Assembly: GCA_947581635.1 (NCBI GenBank)
Contig: CANPVE010000007.1
Coordinates: 1 to 64,000, forward strand
Length of the DNA stretch: 64,000 bases
Direction: 5' to 3'
Source of the DNA: an uncultured Clostridia bacterium
Lineage (GTDB): Bacteria; Bacillota; Clostridia; Oscillospirales; Acutalibacteraceae
Both the position numbers and the translations under genes were made by a program. Positions 44,772 to 54,259 of this stretch are shown here, piece after piece (within the stretch, counting starts at the first letter, position 1; every line of letters begins with the position of its first letter). The notes below the pieces were generated by a model, which had not been told where the DNA came from, did not search any database, and was given only the letters and a program-made list of their open reading frames with translations.

Positions 44772-45416
44772 TTAAGTTCTCTCAATAATTTTACCTTTGT
44801 CCATTCTTATTACTGTGTCGCATAGAAAATCAACATCTTCTTTGTAGTGGCTGGCCACTAATATTGTTTTTCCCTCGTCTTTGAGTGACAACAGCAGTTT
44901 TCGTATTTCTTCCACACCTGAAATGTCAAGACCGTTGAAAGGTTCGTCCAGAATCAGCAGATGGGGTCCTTCCATAATTGCCTGTGCAATGCCGAGTCTT
45001 TGTCTCATTCCCATCGAGTATTTTCCCACGTGTTTTTTGCTATCAGGGTCTAATCCAACTTTCACTATAGCCTCTCGAATTTGCTCATCGCTTATCTTGC
45101 CATTGATAGCTGAAAGGAACTTCAAGTTGTGAAATCCATCGTAATTTGGCAGAAAACCCGGAGTTTCAATAATAATTCCCACATCATCGGGAATGTCGGT
45201 GTCTTTTCCTATTTTTTTCCCATTCACATAAATTTCGCCCTCGGTGGGGGGTATGAAACCGCAGATCATCTTGAATATCATGGTTTTGCCTGAGCCGTTA
45301 CGCCCTACAACTCCGTGAATCTTGCCGCGCTCAAAGGAAACTGTCACATCGCTTACGACCGTTTCCTCCTTGAATTTCTTTGTCAGGTTCTTAATCTCTA
45401 TTATATTATCAGACAT
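44772..45416 (-). CDS. ABC transporter ATPase (exporter type)
   Basis: 214 residues. Walker A GRNGSGKTM (Met instead of Thr/Ser after Lys-Thr), signature YSMGMRQRLGIAQAI, Walker B LLILDEPFNGLD, switch His in VASHYKEDV. It is of the CcmA/bacteriocin-export type. ATG 45416 has GGAGG 9 nt upstream. It is the last gene of an operon with two permeases, an anchored protein and a small secreted protein. Confidence 0.92.
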   Translation of the reverse strand: MSDNIIEIKNLTKKFKEETVVSDVTVSFERGKIHGVVGRNGSGKTMIFKMICGFIPPTEGEIYVNGKKIGKDTDIPDDVGIIIETPGFLPNYDGFHNLKFLSAINGKISDEQIREAIVKVGLDPDSKKHVGKYSMGMRQRLGIAQAIMEGPHLLILDEPFNGLDISGVEEIRKLLLSLKDEGKTILVASHYKEDVDFLCDTVIRMDKGKIIERT

Positions 45417-45429
45417 AGCTGCATACCTC

Positions 45430-46314
45430 CTATGATTCAGACGAAATTTCAATGGCTTTTCTTTTTACTGATGCAATAATGCATACAGAAAAAATCACAA
45501 TGCCTATACAATAAAAAGCAAAAGCATAAGCAGGGCTTGGATTCGTTGTCATTCCTGTCGGGTCTAAAACTGAAAGTCTTGACATTGATAAAGGTGAAAA
45601 TTTGTAAAAACCAAATGTATTGTTCGTAAGAAGATCCAAAAGAATAATTACAACACCGACTATCGGACCTACTACTCTGTCGAATATGAGATTAAGGGAA
45701 AATATAAGCAAGCCCAAAAAAGAAGCCATCATCCAGTTCAACAGGAAACACATTACAAAAGCCTTGAGCGGGGAGTAGAAAGATATTACATCATTGGAAA
45801 TGAATAATTGGATATCTAATTGGTCGCCTATGTTTGTTTTAGCCAAAGTATTTACAGCTATTCCCCAGCCATCCGTGGAAAATGTGGCGTTCGGAAGCAA
45901 CATCAAAACAGAAACGAACATCAAAATAAAGAAATAAACCGCGCTGAATATAATAACGTGTATTATTTCTCCCAATGCCCACGAGATTCGCTTGCTTCTT
46001 ATGATGACATAAGGCTGACTTTTGTTTATAAACGGGGCATCCGAGTAAAGAAACACCACGCTTAGGAACAATATAAACTGATATATTTGATCATTGGAAA
46101 TAAATGTAAAAACCAGCGGATTTATTCTCGCCTCTATAGTGTCAGTCAAATCTCCGATGCCGGATAATATTCCCCATACAAATACAAATGCCAACACTAA
46201 AATGCATATTACGCGAGGACTTGTCAGTCTTTGGCGAACCGAGTAAAAGGCTATGGAAAATATCTTTTTTATCGCTGCGACGCCTTTCTTCACCGTGGAA
46301 AGTACCTTATCCAT
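45430..46314 (-). CDS. ABC-2 type permease subunit
   Basis: 294 residues with six predicted membrane segments (about 25-45, 60-80, 110-135, 180-205, 215-235, 260-285). No family motif stands out, which is usual for ABC-2 permeases. ATG 46314 has GGAGGG upstream. It overlaps the second permease gene by 8 bp, so they probably form a heterodimer with the ATPase at 44772. Confidence 0.8.
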   Translation of the reverse strand: MDKVLSTVKKGVAAIKKIFSIAFYSVRQRLTSPRVICILVLAFVFVWGILSGIGDLTDTIEARINPLVFTFISNDQIYQFILFLSVVFLYSDAPFINKSQPYVIIRSKRISWALGEIIHVIIFSAVYFFILMFVSVLMLLPNATFSTDGWGIAVNTLAKTNIGDQLDIQLFISNDVISFYSPLKAFVMCFLLNWMMASFLGLLIFSLNLIFDRVVGPIVGVVIILLDLLTNNTFGFYKFSPLSMSRLSVLDPTGMTTNPSPAYAFAFYCIGIVIFSVCIIASVKRKAIEISSES

Positions 46315-47092
46315 TAGCGACCCTCCTTTTTCCAATGCGAACGAACCAAACTGTACAAATAACTGTCAACAACAGAAAAACGGCAGTTTCGACAAAAAGC
46401 ACATTTGCGGTTGGACCATATATGTGAAACAGCGCCAATCTTAACGGATCCATCCAAAATGGCAGATTCAAAAAATTTACAATTTGATTGAAAGTGCGCC
46501 CTACGACAAACGGGGTGGCATAGGCTACATATTTGTTCGGCAAATATCCGGAGGCCAAAAGACCCACCAATCCAAAAAACATTGCCTGTAAGAATATTAC
46601 ATAAAGATATGCCGAAAAGAATAAAATAGGATGCCCATTCTCCAACAAATCTCCGAATACCAAAACCTCTGCTTCTATATTAAGTGGAGCTATATCCTTT
46701 TGTGTAACGCAAAGGAAGATAATATACGCAGCTACGCCAAAATCAACTGACAGGCCGCTTGAAACAGCGGTCGAAGCACATTTTGACAGGTAATATTGGG
46801 TTTGATTGCTTCGGATCATGACCGATTTGTAAAAACCGCTTTGCCATTCTGAGGCAAAGCTCGCCGAATATACAATGGCGTCAGCCAAAAGAATTAATTC
46901 TATAATGTTGTTATATCCATATGAGTATTGCAGGGCAGCGACGGCGGTTCTCTCGTTGTTCTCTATCATTCCAATAGAGCCAAAAATCATTATAGCGACA
47001 GTGGCTATTGCTCCCGCAAGAAATCTATACGAACATATTGCGCGATTCAAATCGGTTTTGAGCAAATGAAAAAATGTTTTAATCGTAATCAC
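46307..47092 (-). CDS. ABC-2 type permease subunit
   Basis: 261 residues with about six membrane segments, including LILLADAIVYSASFASEW and SGFYKSVMIRSNQTQYYLSK, a pattern seen in ABC-2 permeases of peptide-resistance and immunity systems. It lies 4 bp after the anchored protein gene. The transported compound is unknown. Confidence 0.8.
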   Translation of the reverse strand: MITIKTFFHLLKTDLNRAICSYRFLAGAIATVAIMIFGSIGMIENNERTAVAALQYSYGYNNIIELILLADAIVYSASFASEWQSGFYKSVMIRSNQTQYYLSKCASTAVSSGLSVDFGVAAYIIFLCVTQKDIAPLNIEAEVLVFGDLLENGHPILFFSAYLYVIFLQAMFFGLVGLLASGYLPNKYVAYATPFVVGRTFNQIVNFLNLPFWMDPLRLALFHIYGPTANVLFVETAVFLLLTVICTVWFVRIGKRRVANG

Positions 47093-47096
47093 CTCA

Positions 47097-48239
47097 TTAA
47101 TTGATTATTTCACCTGTTACAGCGTTGACCATTGTGAATGTAACAGATCCATCGTCTCCAGATAATGTTAAAGTCCAAACAGGTGTCAGCTTTGCTTCAT
47201 TATAGTTGCTATTATAAGGAATAGGTGCATACTCAAATCTTACTTCCGTAACGGTTACCTTATCGGTGGTAACTATGGAATTATATTCGTCAAAGGCTTT
47301 TTCAATGGCTTCTTCCACGGTAATAAGTTTGTCCGGAGTTTCCGCTACTTCACCAATTTGATAAATTGAGCCTACATCAAAATAAAATATGCCGTTTTTG
47401 GAAAGATACACCTTTATATTTGAGCCTATACAAAATCGACCACTCGGCAAATGACATTCAATATGCGTCATGGGCAACTGATTTTGCATTGCCGTGAAGC
47501 TGAGTATATAGAATTCATCATCTTGTGTCAACGTGTCCTTCGTTATATAATTCACCGCAGTGTCAGGGTCTTCCCTTTTCACTTTATCCTGATACTCCTG
47601 CATGGTTTTATAATCCATGGCGTAAATTTCAACGTCGTCGGTTACTTCGATTGAAAACTTTTTTAAAACATCTTTTGCGGTTTCCACAGCTTTTTCCGGA
47701 CTCATAAAGTCCAAGCTTTTCTGTTTGTAAACCGTATCATATAACGGTGTTCTATTCGGATATTTGTATTGATCGTGTTTAGTCGAAAAGTTATCTGTAG
47801 GAAGATCTATATAATTCATATCAAGTTCATCGTAGGCCATTCTATTTTGATCTGAATAATCATAAACAGCAAAATAATTTTCTCCGTCAATATAACGAAT
47901 ACTCGTAAAGCCTGCGTCTTTCCTAACTTTGCGGGTAGGATTCTTTCCTTCAAAAAAAACCGACTTTATTACCGACTGATTGTCAAGATCCGATAATTTT
48001 GCAAACAGCACCTCAGCCTTATCATTGTAAGAATCAGGAATATCTGTATCGGCTGTGAAATTATCGCTGTACACCTTATAGAAGTGGTTGTTTTCGATTT
48101 TTGCGTCCGAATAACTTACCGCACTTTTTTCACTGGTGCTTTCAGGTCTCAGTAAAGCTGCCGCCATGAGTGTTACAGCCACTAAGACTGCACAGATAAC
48201 AACTATGCGTAAAAGTTTTCTTTTATCTATATTTTCCAT
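47097..48239 (-). CDS. Membrane-anchored extracellular protein of the ABC operon
   Basis: 380 residues. One N-terminal membrane helix (LLRIVVICAVLVAVTLMAAALL, residues 9-30), then an outside domain. The C-terminus (LTPVWTLTLSGDDG, MVNAVTGEIIN) resembles PepSY/YycI-like folds where a peptidase inhibitor or sensor is suspected. It has the same plan as the lipoprotein at 62115-63323, which also adjoins ABC permease genes. Function not known. Confidence 0.75.
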   Translation of the reverse strand: MENIDKRKLLRIVVICAVLVAVTLMAAALLRPESTSEKSAVSYSDAKIENNHFYKVYSDNFTADTDIPDSYNDKAEVLFAKLSDLDNQSVIKSVFFEGKNPTRKVRKDAGFTSIRYIDGENYFAVYDYSDQNRMAYDELDMNYIDLPTDNFSTKHDQYKYPNRTPLYDTVYKQKSLDFMSPEKAVETAKDVLKKFSIEVTDDVEIYAMDYKTMQEYQDKVKREDPDTAVNYITKDTLTQDDEFYILSFTAMQNQLPMTHIECHLPSGRFCIGSNIKVYLSKNGIFYFDVGSIYQIGEVAETPDKLITVEEAIEKAFDEYNSIVTTDKVTVTEVRFEYAPIPYNSNYNEAKLTPVWTLTLSGDDGSVTFTMVNAVTGEIIN

Positions 48240-48344
48240 AATTCGCCCCCTGAATTTGTTAAAAAATAATATGAATTACTTGTCAGCAGGTATGGCAAGT
48301 AATTCATATGATTGCTTAGATGTATTGGCAAAAAAGTTTAACTT

Positions 48345-48776
48345 TTAGGTAAACCACTTGCCGTCGTACCAGAAGCTTTTGTGTTTGCTTGTACTGTCAA
48401 CCAGGGCATGCAAATACACCGTGTGACCACGATCAGGGACTTTGGTGTAAACATAAGCCCTATTAGTTACAAATGTCTTGACAACAAAATAGTCAGACAT
48501 AGCCGTGCCATTTCCACCCGTTTCTGTACTTCTTACTCTGAATCCGATTGCATCTTGTCCTGAAACAAATGTGGAGTAAGACGAATTGGAATTAGTTATA
48601 AGCCAAGAATCAGGGATACGGTCTTTTGTGTTGTGTGCAACACATATGCTTGCGGACTCGGCACTCTGATTAGTGTCTCTTTTTATATCGAATCTAATGT
48701 CTTTTGCATATGCTGTAACAGTAAACATAGATGATATTACGGCTATGGCTACCAAAACCTTTGAATGCTTCTTCAT
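48345..48776 (-). CDS. Small secreted protein heading the ABC operon
   Basis: 143 residues from ATG 48776 (GGAGG 8 nt upstream). A clear signal peptide ends at TAYA near residue 24. The mature part is about 118 residues, beta-rich, Ser/Thr-rich, with one Cys, and ends in SFWYDGKWFT. The size and the adjoining ABC genes recall secreted DUF2712-like or bacteriocin-like proteins, but I cannot assign a family. It may be the cargo or signal of the transporter. Confidence 0.75.
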   Translation of the reverse strand: MKKHSKVLVAIAVISSMFTVTAYAKDIRFDIKRDTNQSAESASICVAHNTKDRIPDSWLITNSNSSYSTFVSGQDAIGFRVRSTETGGNGTAMSDYFVVKTFVTNRAYVYTKVPDRGHTVYLHALVDSTSKHKSFWYDGKWFT

Positions 48777-49160
48777 GAGTTCGACCTCCTTTTCTACACT
48801 GCCAGTGACCTGCATAACAGTGTTATTCCATATGTAACGCTTTATCTTTGTAGAATATCAAGATATCAAAATATCCACAACGTCAGTACATTGGAACCAA
48901 ATTTTTGTAACAAGTTCATATTAACATAGTCTACCTAAAATGTCAAGTAAAATATAAATTAAAATATAAGTTAAATTATTTTTAAAATTCTTTTCAAATA
49001 TGATTAATTTAAAAAAATCTAATTATTTTTTAAAGATATATTTACTTTTTCATGTTATGGAATAAGATGACCGCTAAATAAAGTTGGTTAGATTCAAAAT
49101 AAATTAAAATAGAGTAAAATAGATTCTAATGTAATTAAATATCAGTAGAGTGTAGTATAC
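48777..49160. other. AT-rich upstream region of the ABC operon
   Basis: No gene is seen. Near 48858-48882 the tandem motif ATATCAAGATATCAAAATATC may be a regulator site for the leftward operon. 48900-49160 is very AT-rich without ORFs of note. Confidence 0.4.
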
Positions 49161-49196
49161 AAAAAAACTCCAACTTGTTTCAATAAACAGTTGGAG
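49161..49196 (-). terminator. Intrinsic terminator facing left
   Basis: Arms CTCCAACT-GTTT (49168-49180, with one bulged base) and AAACAGTTGGAG (49185-49196). On the minus strand a run of seven U follows. A second terminator for leftward transcripts, behind the one at 49465-49504. Confidence 0.75.
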
Positions 49197-49464
49197 GAAA
49201 TGAAAATAGCAGACAAAGGACAAACAGTGGCCATAGACGAATCGAAAAATCAAGCCCGCTATGCGGAATGGAATGTTATTTTGCCGATGCTCTCTAATTT
49301 TACCTTGGTAAATTTCGTAAACGATATATCCTTGCCGCCGTTTTTTGGCGGCTTTATTTTGTCCCCTTTGTACTCCTTTTTATTTGACACTTACAATACG
49401 ACGCGTGCAGAAATTATAATGAATTGTCCAATTAGACAGATCCCCCCTCTTCTTATGAATAAAA

Positions 49465-49504
49465 AATAATACGTCCTATTCCAAAAGGATTCGGACGTAT
49501 TATT
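49465..49504. terminator. Terminator of the fatty acid synthesis operon
   Basis: A 12-bp stem AATAATACGTCC (49465-49476) with 49493-49504; a U-rich run follows on both strands (TTTTTTATT to the left). It lies about 150 bp after the acyl-CoA synthetase gene. Confidence 0.82.
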
Positions 49505-49639
49505 TTATTCCGGCTTTCTTATTTAAAATTGACTTTAATATAGTCTTGCCACGGCAACAGCGTTTACTCTTTTGCCATCGAAAAAACAGGAATGATATGA
49601 TATTTTGTGTCGGCGAAAGCCGCCCTTTAACCCGGGTGT

Positions 49640-49657
49640 GTTTTGCCCGCTCAGCCT
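49640..49657. repeat. Third copy of the dispersed intergenic repeat
   Basis: GTTTTGCCCGCTCAGCCT, identical over 18 bp to 29204-29221. It lies directly after the stop of the acyl-CoA synthetase gene. Confidence 0.55.
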
Positions 49658-51292
49658 TTAATTCTGACCGCGCTGTACGCTTTTCTGTATCTTTCCGCTT
49701 ATGGTTTTCGGCATTTCTTCCACAAATTCAATGAGCCTGATCCACTTGTACTCCGCAAGCCTTTGATTGCAGAATTCCTTAATCTCAAGTTCAAGCTCTT
49801 TGGATGGCATGTATCCCTTGCCCAGCACAATAATCGCCTTGATTGCCTGACCTCGGAGCTTGTCGGGAACGCCGATAACGCTGCATTCTACCACGCCGGG
49901 GTGCTCCATCAAAACATTCTCAACTTCATAAGGTCCTACTCGGAAACCGCCTGTCTTGATGATATCGTCAAACCGACCGTGGAACCAGTAAAGCCCGTTT
50001 TCATCCATGTACGCGGCATCTCCGGTATGATACACACCACCGCGCCAAACGTAATTGTACTGCTCCTCATTGTCAAGATATGCGCAGAAAATTCCTACCT
50101 GTCTGCCGTTTTCAGGCGGCACTATGACCACCTCGCCTATTTCACCAACGGGCGTAGGTTCGCCGTTTTTACTGCGAAGCTCGATGTTGTAGAACGGAGA
50201 GGCGGTACCCATGGAGCCTTCCATCGGCCTTTTGCCTTTGAGGTTTCCCATAAGTAGCGTTGTTTCGGTCTGACCGTAGCCTTCACACAAAGGCAGCCCT
50301 GTGCGCTCGGTGAATTTGCGGAACACCTCTGACGCCAGCATTTCACCGGCGGTGGAGGCGTGCTTTAAGGTCGGCATATTGGGAATCCCCTTGCGCACAA
50401 GATAGCGATACACTGTGGGCGGCGCACAGAATGAAGTCACGCCGTAACGGTTGATAACCGTAGTAAGCTGTTTGGGATCAAAATTATCGAAGTCGTAGAC
50501 CATGATTGCGCTGCCTACGAGCCATTGACCATACAGCTTGCCCCACGAAGCCTTCGCCCAGCCTGTTTCAGCGACGGTGAAGTGAAGTCCGTTGTCTTCC
50601 GCCTGCTGCCAATACTTCGCCGTGACAATATGCGCCAGCGGATAGGCGTAATCATGTATAACGCCTTTGGGATAACCCGTGGTGCCGGAAGTAAAATACA
50701 ATATCATAGGATCGGTGGCAAGGGTGTCCACGCGGGCAAATTCGCTGTCAGCTTCATTCATTGCAGTGGTAAGGTTCTCAAAGCCTTCTACATCTGCCTG
50801 CACGCACCAAAGCATTGCGGAACTTTCCAGCTTTTGCACGGCGGCCCTGATCCTTTGCGGCACCTCGTCCTGCGAAGTACACACAATGGCTTTTACCTTT
50901 GAGCAATTTATGCGATATACAAAGTCGTTTACCGTCAGCATATGTGTTGCGGGTATCATTACGGCCCCCAGCTTGTGGAGAGCTATCGCCGCAAACCAGT
51001 ATTCATAATGGCGCTTGAGCACCAGCATTACGCGGTCTCCCCGCCCAATGCCGCACTTTTTGAATACGTTCGCCATTTTATTGCTGTATTTCTTTATATC
51101 TGAAAATGTAAAAACGTGCTCCTCGTTTTCGGTATTGCACCAAACAAGGGCTCTTTTGTCCGGGGTTTCGTCCGCGATGGCGTCGACAACGTCATATCCG
51201 AAATTGAAATTATCGGGATAATCAAGGGTTATCTTCTCCAAATTGCCAAGTTCATCTGTGATTTCTGTGCAAAACCTTTGGTATATGCTCAT
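49658..51292 (-). CDS. AMP-forming acyl-CoA synthetase
   Basis: 544 residues of the adenylate-forming superfamily: P-loop YFTSGTTGYPKGV near 203, GYGQTETT near 325, YHTGDAA and WFHGRFDDIIKTGGFRVGP hinge near 420, and the catalytic Lys in PKTISGKIQ near 535. It most resembles medium-chain (ACSM-like) enzymes. It is the last gene of the fatty acid operon, 2 bp after accA. It may recycle or import fatty acids, or make a CoA primer; this is inferred from position. Confidence 0.9.
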   Translation of the reverse strand: MSIYQRFCTEITDELGNLEKITLDYPDNFNFGYDVVDAIADETPDKRALVWCNTENEEHVFTFSDIKKYSNKMANVFKKCGIGRGDRVMLVLKRHYEYWFAAIALHKLGAVMIPATHMLTVNDFVYRINCSKVKAIVCTSQDEVPQRIRAAVQKLESSAMLWCVQADVEGFENLTTAMNEADSEFARVDTLATDPMILYFTSGTTGYPKGVIHDYAYPLAHIVTAKYWQQAEDNGLHFTVAETGWAKASWGKLYGQWLVGSAIMVYDFDNFDPKQLTTVINRYGVTSFCAPPTVYRYLVRKGIPNMPTLKHASTAGEMLASEVFRKFTERTGLPLCEGYGQTETTLLMGNLKGKRPMEGSMGTASPFYNIELRSKNGEPTPVGEIGEVVIVPPENGRQVGIFCAYLDNEEQYNYVWRGGVYHTGDAAYMDENGLYWFHGRFDDIIKTGGFRVGPYEVENVLMEHPGVVECSVIGVPDKLRGQAIKAIIVLGKGYMPSKELELEIKEFCNQRLAEYKWIRLIEFVEEMPKTISGKIQKSVQRGQN

Positions 51293-51294
51293 AT

Positions 51295-52086
51295 TTACTC
51301 CTTAACTACCGCGTTTACGCCCATGCGGCGGAAACGGTCGTATCGCTTGCCCACCAAATCCGGGTCGTTTGACAGTCCGCCCAGTTCTTTGACCAAAAGC
51401 GAACGAATACGGTCATAAAATTCTTTTTTGCCGATATCGTTTTCGGAAAGTATGCGTTCTATGATGCCAAGGCTTTTGGCGTCCTCCGCAGTAAGCTTAA
51501 GACTGGCGGCGGCATCCTCCGCTTTGGCGGCGTCTTTCCAAAGAATGCTGGCGCAGCCTTCGGGGGAGATCACCGAGTAGACCGAGTTTTGGAGCATCCA
51601 TACACGGTCTGCCACAGCGAGCGCGAGCGCGCCGCCGCTGCCTCCTTCGCCTATCAGAATGGAGATGACGGGAATGCAGAGAGTGCTCATTTCCACAAGG
51701 TTCTCGGCAATTGCCTGCCCTTGGCCGCGTTCCTCCGCGCCTATGCCGCAATATGCGCCCGCCGTGTCGATAAAGCATATAACGGGCCTGCCGAATTTCT
51801 CGGCCTGCTTCATAAGCCTGAGCGCCTTGCGGTAGCCCTCGGGATTTGGCATACCGAAATTGCGGTGCGAGCGTTCCTTTGCGGTGTGTCCCTTTTCAAT
51901 GGCTATTACCGTCACAGGAGTATCGTTCAACCTTGCGATACCGCCCACAATCGCGGGATCATCACTGAATCGGCGGTCGCCGTGCATCTCCATGAATCCA
52001 TTGAAAATATTGTTTATATAATCCAATCCGGTCGGTCTTGCGTTGTCGCGTGCAAGCTTTACTCTGTCATAAGGTATCTGGCTCAA
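51295..52086 (-). CDS. accA: Acetyl-CoA carboxylase carboxyltransferase alpha subunit
   Basis: 263 residues from a TTG start at 52086. GGAGG, inside the last accD codons, lies 8 nt upstream; the nearest ATG is out of frame, and similarity begins at LSQIPYDRVKLARDNARPTG. Landmarks: NFGMPNPEGYRKALRLMKQAEKF, FIDTAGAYCGIGAEERGQ, LIGEGGSGGALAL, SVISPEGCASILWKDA. It joins AccD to move CO2 from biotin to acetyl-CoA. Shorter than E. coli AccA (319). Confidence 0.92.
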   Translation of the reverse strand: MSQIPYDRVKLARDNARPTGLDYINNIFNGFMEMHGDRRFSDDPAIVGGIARLNDTPVTVIAIEKGHTAKERSHRNFGMPNPEGYRKALRLMKQAEKFGRPVICFIDTAGAYCGIGAEERGQGQAIAENLVEMSTLCIPVISILIGEGGSGGALALAVADRVWMLQNSVYSVISPEGCASILWKDAAKAEDAAASLKLTAEDAKSLGIIERILSENDIGKKEFYDRIRSLLVKELGGLSNDPDLVGKRYDRFRRMGVNAVVKE

Positions 52087-52090
52087 AGCA

Positions 52091-52942
52091 TTAACCTCCG
52101 TTGTGAATTTTAAGCAGTTCCGTGAGAATCTTCTTTTGGTTGCCGCGAGGCACAATATCATCGACAAACCCGTGCTCCATCACGAACTCTGCCTTTTGGA
52201 AACCCTTGGGCAGGGTCTTTTTGGTAGTCTGTTCAATAACGCGCGCGCCCGCAAAGCCTATGGTTGCGCCCGGCTCCGCCAAAATGATATCAGCCTCCAT
52301 GGCGAAGCTGGCGGTCACGCCGCCCGTTGTGGGGTCGGTCAGCACCGCGATGTACAACAGACCCGCATCGCTGTGACGCTTTACCGCCGCACTGGTCTTG
52401 GCCATCTGCATAAGCGACAGCAGTCCCTCCTGCATACGAGCGCCGCCCGAAACGGTAAAGCCGACTACAGGCAGACGACACCGTGCGGCGTACTCAAACA
52501 GAGAAGCAATCTTCTCGCCCACGGCGCTGCCCATACTGCCCATCATAAAGTAAGATTCCATCACGAATATACAGCAGCTTTGTCCGCCTATCTTGGCCGT
52601 ACCGCAGACAACCGCTTCCTTTTCGCCGCTGGCCACGCGCACAGTCTCAACCTTATCCTTGTATCCCGGGAAGTTCAGAGGATTGTCCGATATCATTTCG
52701 CCATACAACTCGTTGAAGCTGCCTTTGTCCGCTGTCATTTTTATGCGCTGACGCGCCTTCATGCGGAAATGGTAACCGCATGGGCATACGAGATTGTTGG
52801 CCCAGAGACGGCTGAGCGGTATGTCCCTGTGACAGTTGGGACAGTTCTTCTCCGGCTCGCCTTCGTCCTGCTGCACGGGGGCCTCTGTGCGCCCGCCTTC
52901 CTCCAGCTTGTTCTTTGGTTTTAAAAAATTCATTAAGGCCAT
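52091..52942 (-). CDS. accD: Acetyl-CoA carboxylase carboxyltransferase beta subunit
   Basis: 283 residues. N-terminal zinc ribbon (CPNCHRDIP and CPCGYHFRMKARQR, four Cys), then the crotonase-like domain (VVGFTVSGGARMQEGLLSLMQMAKT, LTDPTTGGVTASFAM, GFAGARVIEQT). It partners with AccA. It begins 4 bp after the accC stop. Confidence 0.95.
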   Translation of the reverse strand: MALMNFLKPKNKLEEGGRTEAPVQQDEGEPEKNCPNCHRDIPLSRLWANNLVCPCGYHFRMKARQRIKMTADKGSFNELYGEMISDNPLNFPGYKDKVETVRVASGEKEAVVCGTAKIGGQSCCIFVMESYFMMGSMGSAVGEKIASLFEYAARCRLPVVGFTVSGGARMQEGLLSLMQMAKTSAAVKRHSDAGLLYIAVLTDPTTGGVTASFAMEADIILAEPGATIGFAGARVIEQTTKKTLPKGFQKAEFVMEHGFVDDIVPRGNQKKILTELLKIHNGG

Positions 52943-52946
52943 TGTG

Positions 52947-54254
52947 TCACCTGTTACCCATAAAAGTCAAATCGTAGTTTCCTGAGGTAAATCTCTCATC
53001 TTCAACAATGCGGAGCTGTTCTTCAATATTGGTGGGTATGCCTTCTATCACCAATTCACACAGTGAGGCTTTCATCTTTCGCAGCGCTTCTTCGCGGGTC
53101 TTGGCGAAAACCACCAATTTGCCGAGCAGCGAGTCGTAGTAAGGCGATACGGCGGTTCCCACAATGAGATAAGTGTCAAATCTCACGGAGGGACCCCCGG
53201 GAATGTGGAGCATATCAAGTGTACCGCAGCTCTGAGCGTTTATGCGGCATTCGATCGCTGCGCCCCGCATACGGATATCCTCTTGTGTAAAGCCCAGCGG
53301 AATACCCGCCGCTATGCGTATTTGCCACTTTACTATGTCAAATCCCGTCAGCATTTCGGTGACGCAGTGCTCCACCTGCAAGCGGACGTTCATTTCCATA
53401 AACCAGAAGTTGCCCTCTCTGTCGAGCAGGAATTCCATCGTCCCCGCACCGACATAGCCTATCTTTTTTACCGCGTCAATCACAAGCCCGATGATTCTGC
53501 TTCTCTGCTCGTCGTTTACGGCGGGCGAGGGGGTCTCCTCAATCAGCTTTTGATTGCGTCTCTGAAGGGAGCAGTCTCTGTCGCCGAGGCAGACGGCGTT
53601 TCCGTGCTCGTCGGCCAGTATCTGCAATTCGACGTGACGGGCGGGGAATATATACTTTTCCAGATAAACGCTGCCGTCTCCGAATGCGCTGATTGCTTCA
53701 CTTGTGGCCTGCATATACGCCTCGGGCAGATCGTCTGCGGTTCTTATCAGACGTATTCCGCGTCCGCCGCCGCCCGCGCAGGCTTTGAGCATAACAGGAT
53801 ATCCTATTTTGCCGGCGGCTTTCAGGGCCTCCTCCACCGACGTAACTGCCTTTGTACCCGGTATAACCGAAAGCCCCGTGTTTCTGATAAGCTCTTTGAG
53901 TATGGCCTTATCGCTCAGACGCTCCATGCTGTCCGGGTCGGGGCCGATGAACACAAGTCCGTTTTTTCTGCAAAGCCTTGCGAAATGGGCGTTTTCCGAC
54001 AGAAAGCCGTAGCCCGGGTGTATCGCCTGAGCGCCCGCCAGAATAGCTGTGCTGATGATCTGATTTTCGTTCAGATAGCTGTCCGAGGCCTCGGCTCCGC
54101 CTATGCAATAGCATTGATCAGCCAAAGCCACGTGAAGGGCATTCCTGTCGGCCTCGGAATATACCGCAACCGTGGCGACGCCCATCTCTTTGCAGGCTCT
54201 TATGATTCTGACGGCAATTTCACCGCGGTTGGCAATCAGTATTTTTGAGAACAT
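52947..54254 (-). CDS. accC: Biotin carboxylase
   Basis: 435 residues from ATG 54254 (GGAGAG 8 nt upstream). N-domain KILIANRGEIAVRIIRACKEMG, ATP-grasp loop MLKACAGGGGRGIRLI, EKYIFPARHVELQI, MEMNVRLQVEHCVTE. It carboxylates biotin on AccB with ATP and bicarbonate. The usual N(T/V)R(L/I)QVEH motif is met. Slightly short at the C-terminus compared with the usual 445-450. Confidence 0.95.
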   Translation of the reverse strand: MFSKILIANRGEIAVRIIRACKEMGVATVAVYSEADRNALHVALADQCYCIGGAEASDSYLNENQIISTAILAGAQAIHPGYGFLSENAHFARLCRKNGLVFIGPDPDSMERLSDKAILKELIRNTGLSVIPGTKAVTSVEEALKAAGKIGYPVMLKACAGGGGRGIRLIRTADDLPEAYMQATSEAISAFGDGSVYLEKYIFPARHVELQILADEHGNAVCLGDRDCSLQRRNQKLIEETPSPAVNDEQRSRIIGLVIDAVKKIGYVGAGTMEFLLDREGNFWFMEMNVRLQVEHCVTEMLTGFDIVKWQIRIAAGIPLGFTQEDIRMRGAAIECRINAQSCGTLDMLHIPGGPSVRFDTYLIVGTAVSPYYDSLLGKLVVFAKTREEALRKMKASLCELVIEGIPTNIEEQLRIVEDERFTSGNYDLTFMGNR

Positions 54255-54259
54255 AAATT

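Noticed and set aside
49191..49469. Plus-strand frame of 92 codons with GGAGG nearby
   Set aside because: The GGAGG is part of a terminator stem and only 2 nt from the ATG; the frame ends in a second terminator and has no similarity.
52103..52924. Long plus-strand frame opposite accD
   Set aside because: Antisense shadow of a strongly conserved gene.
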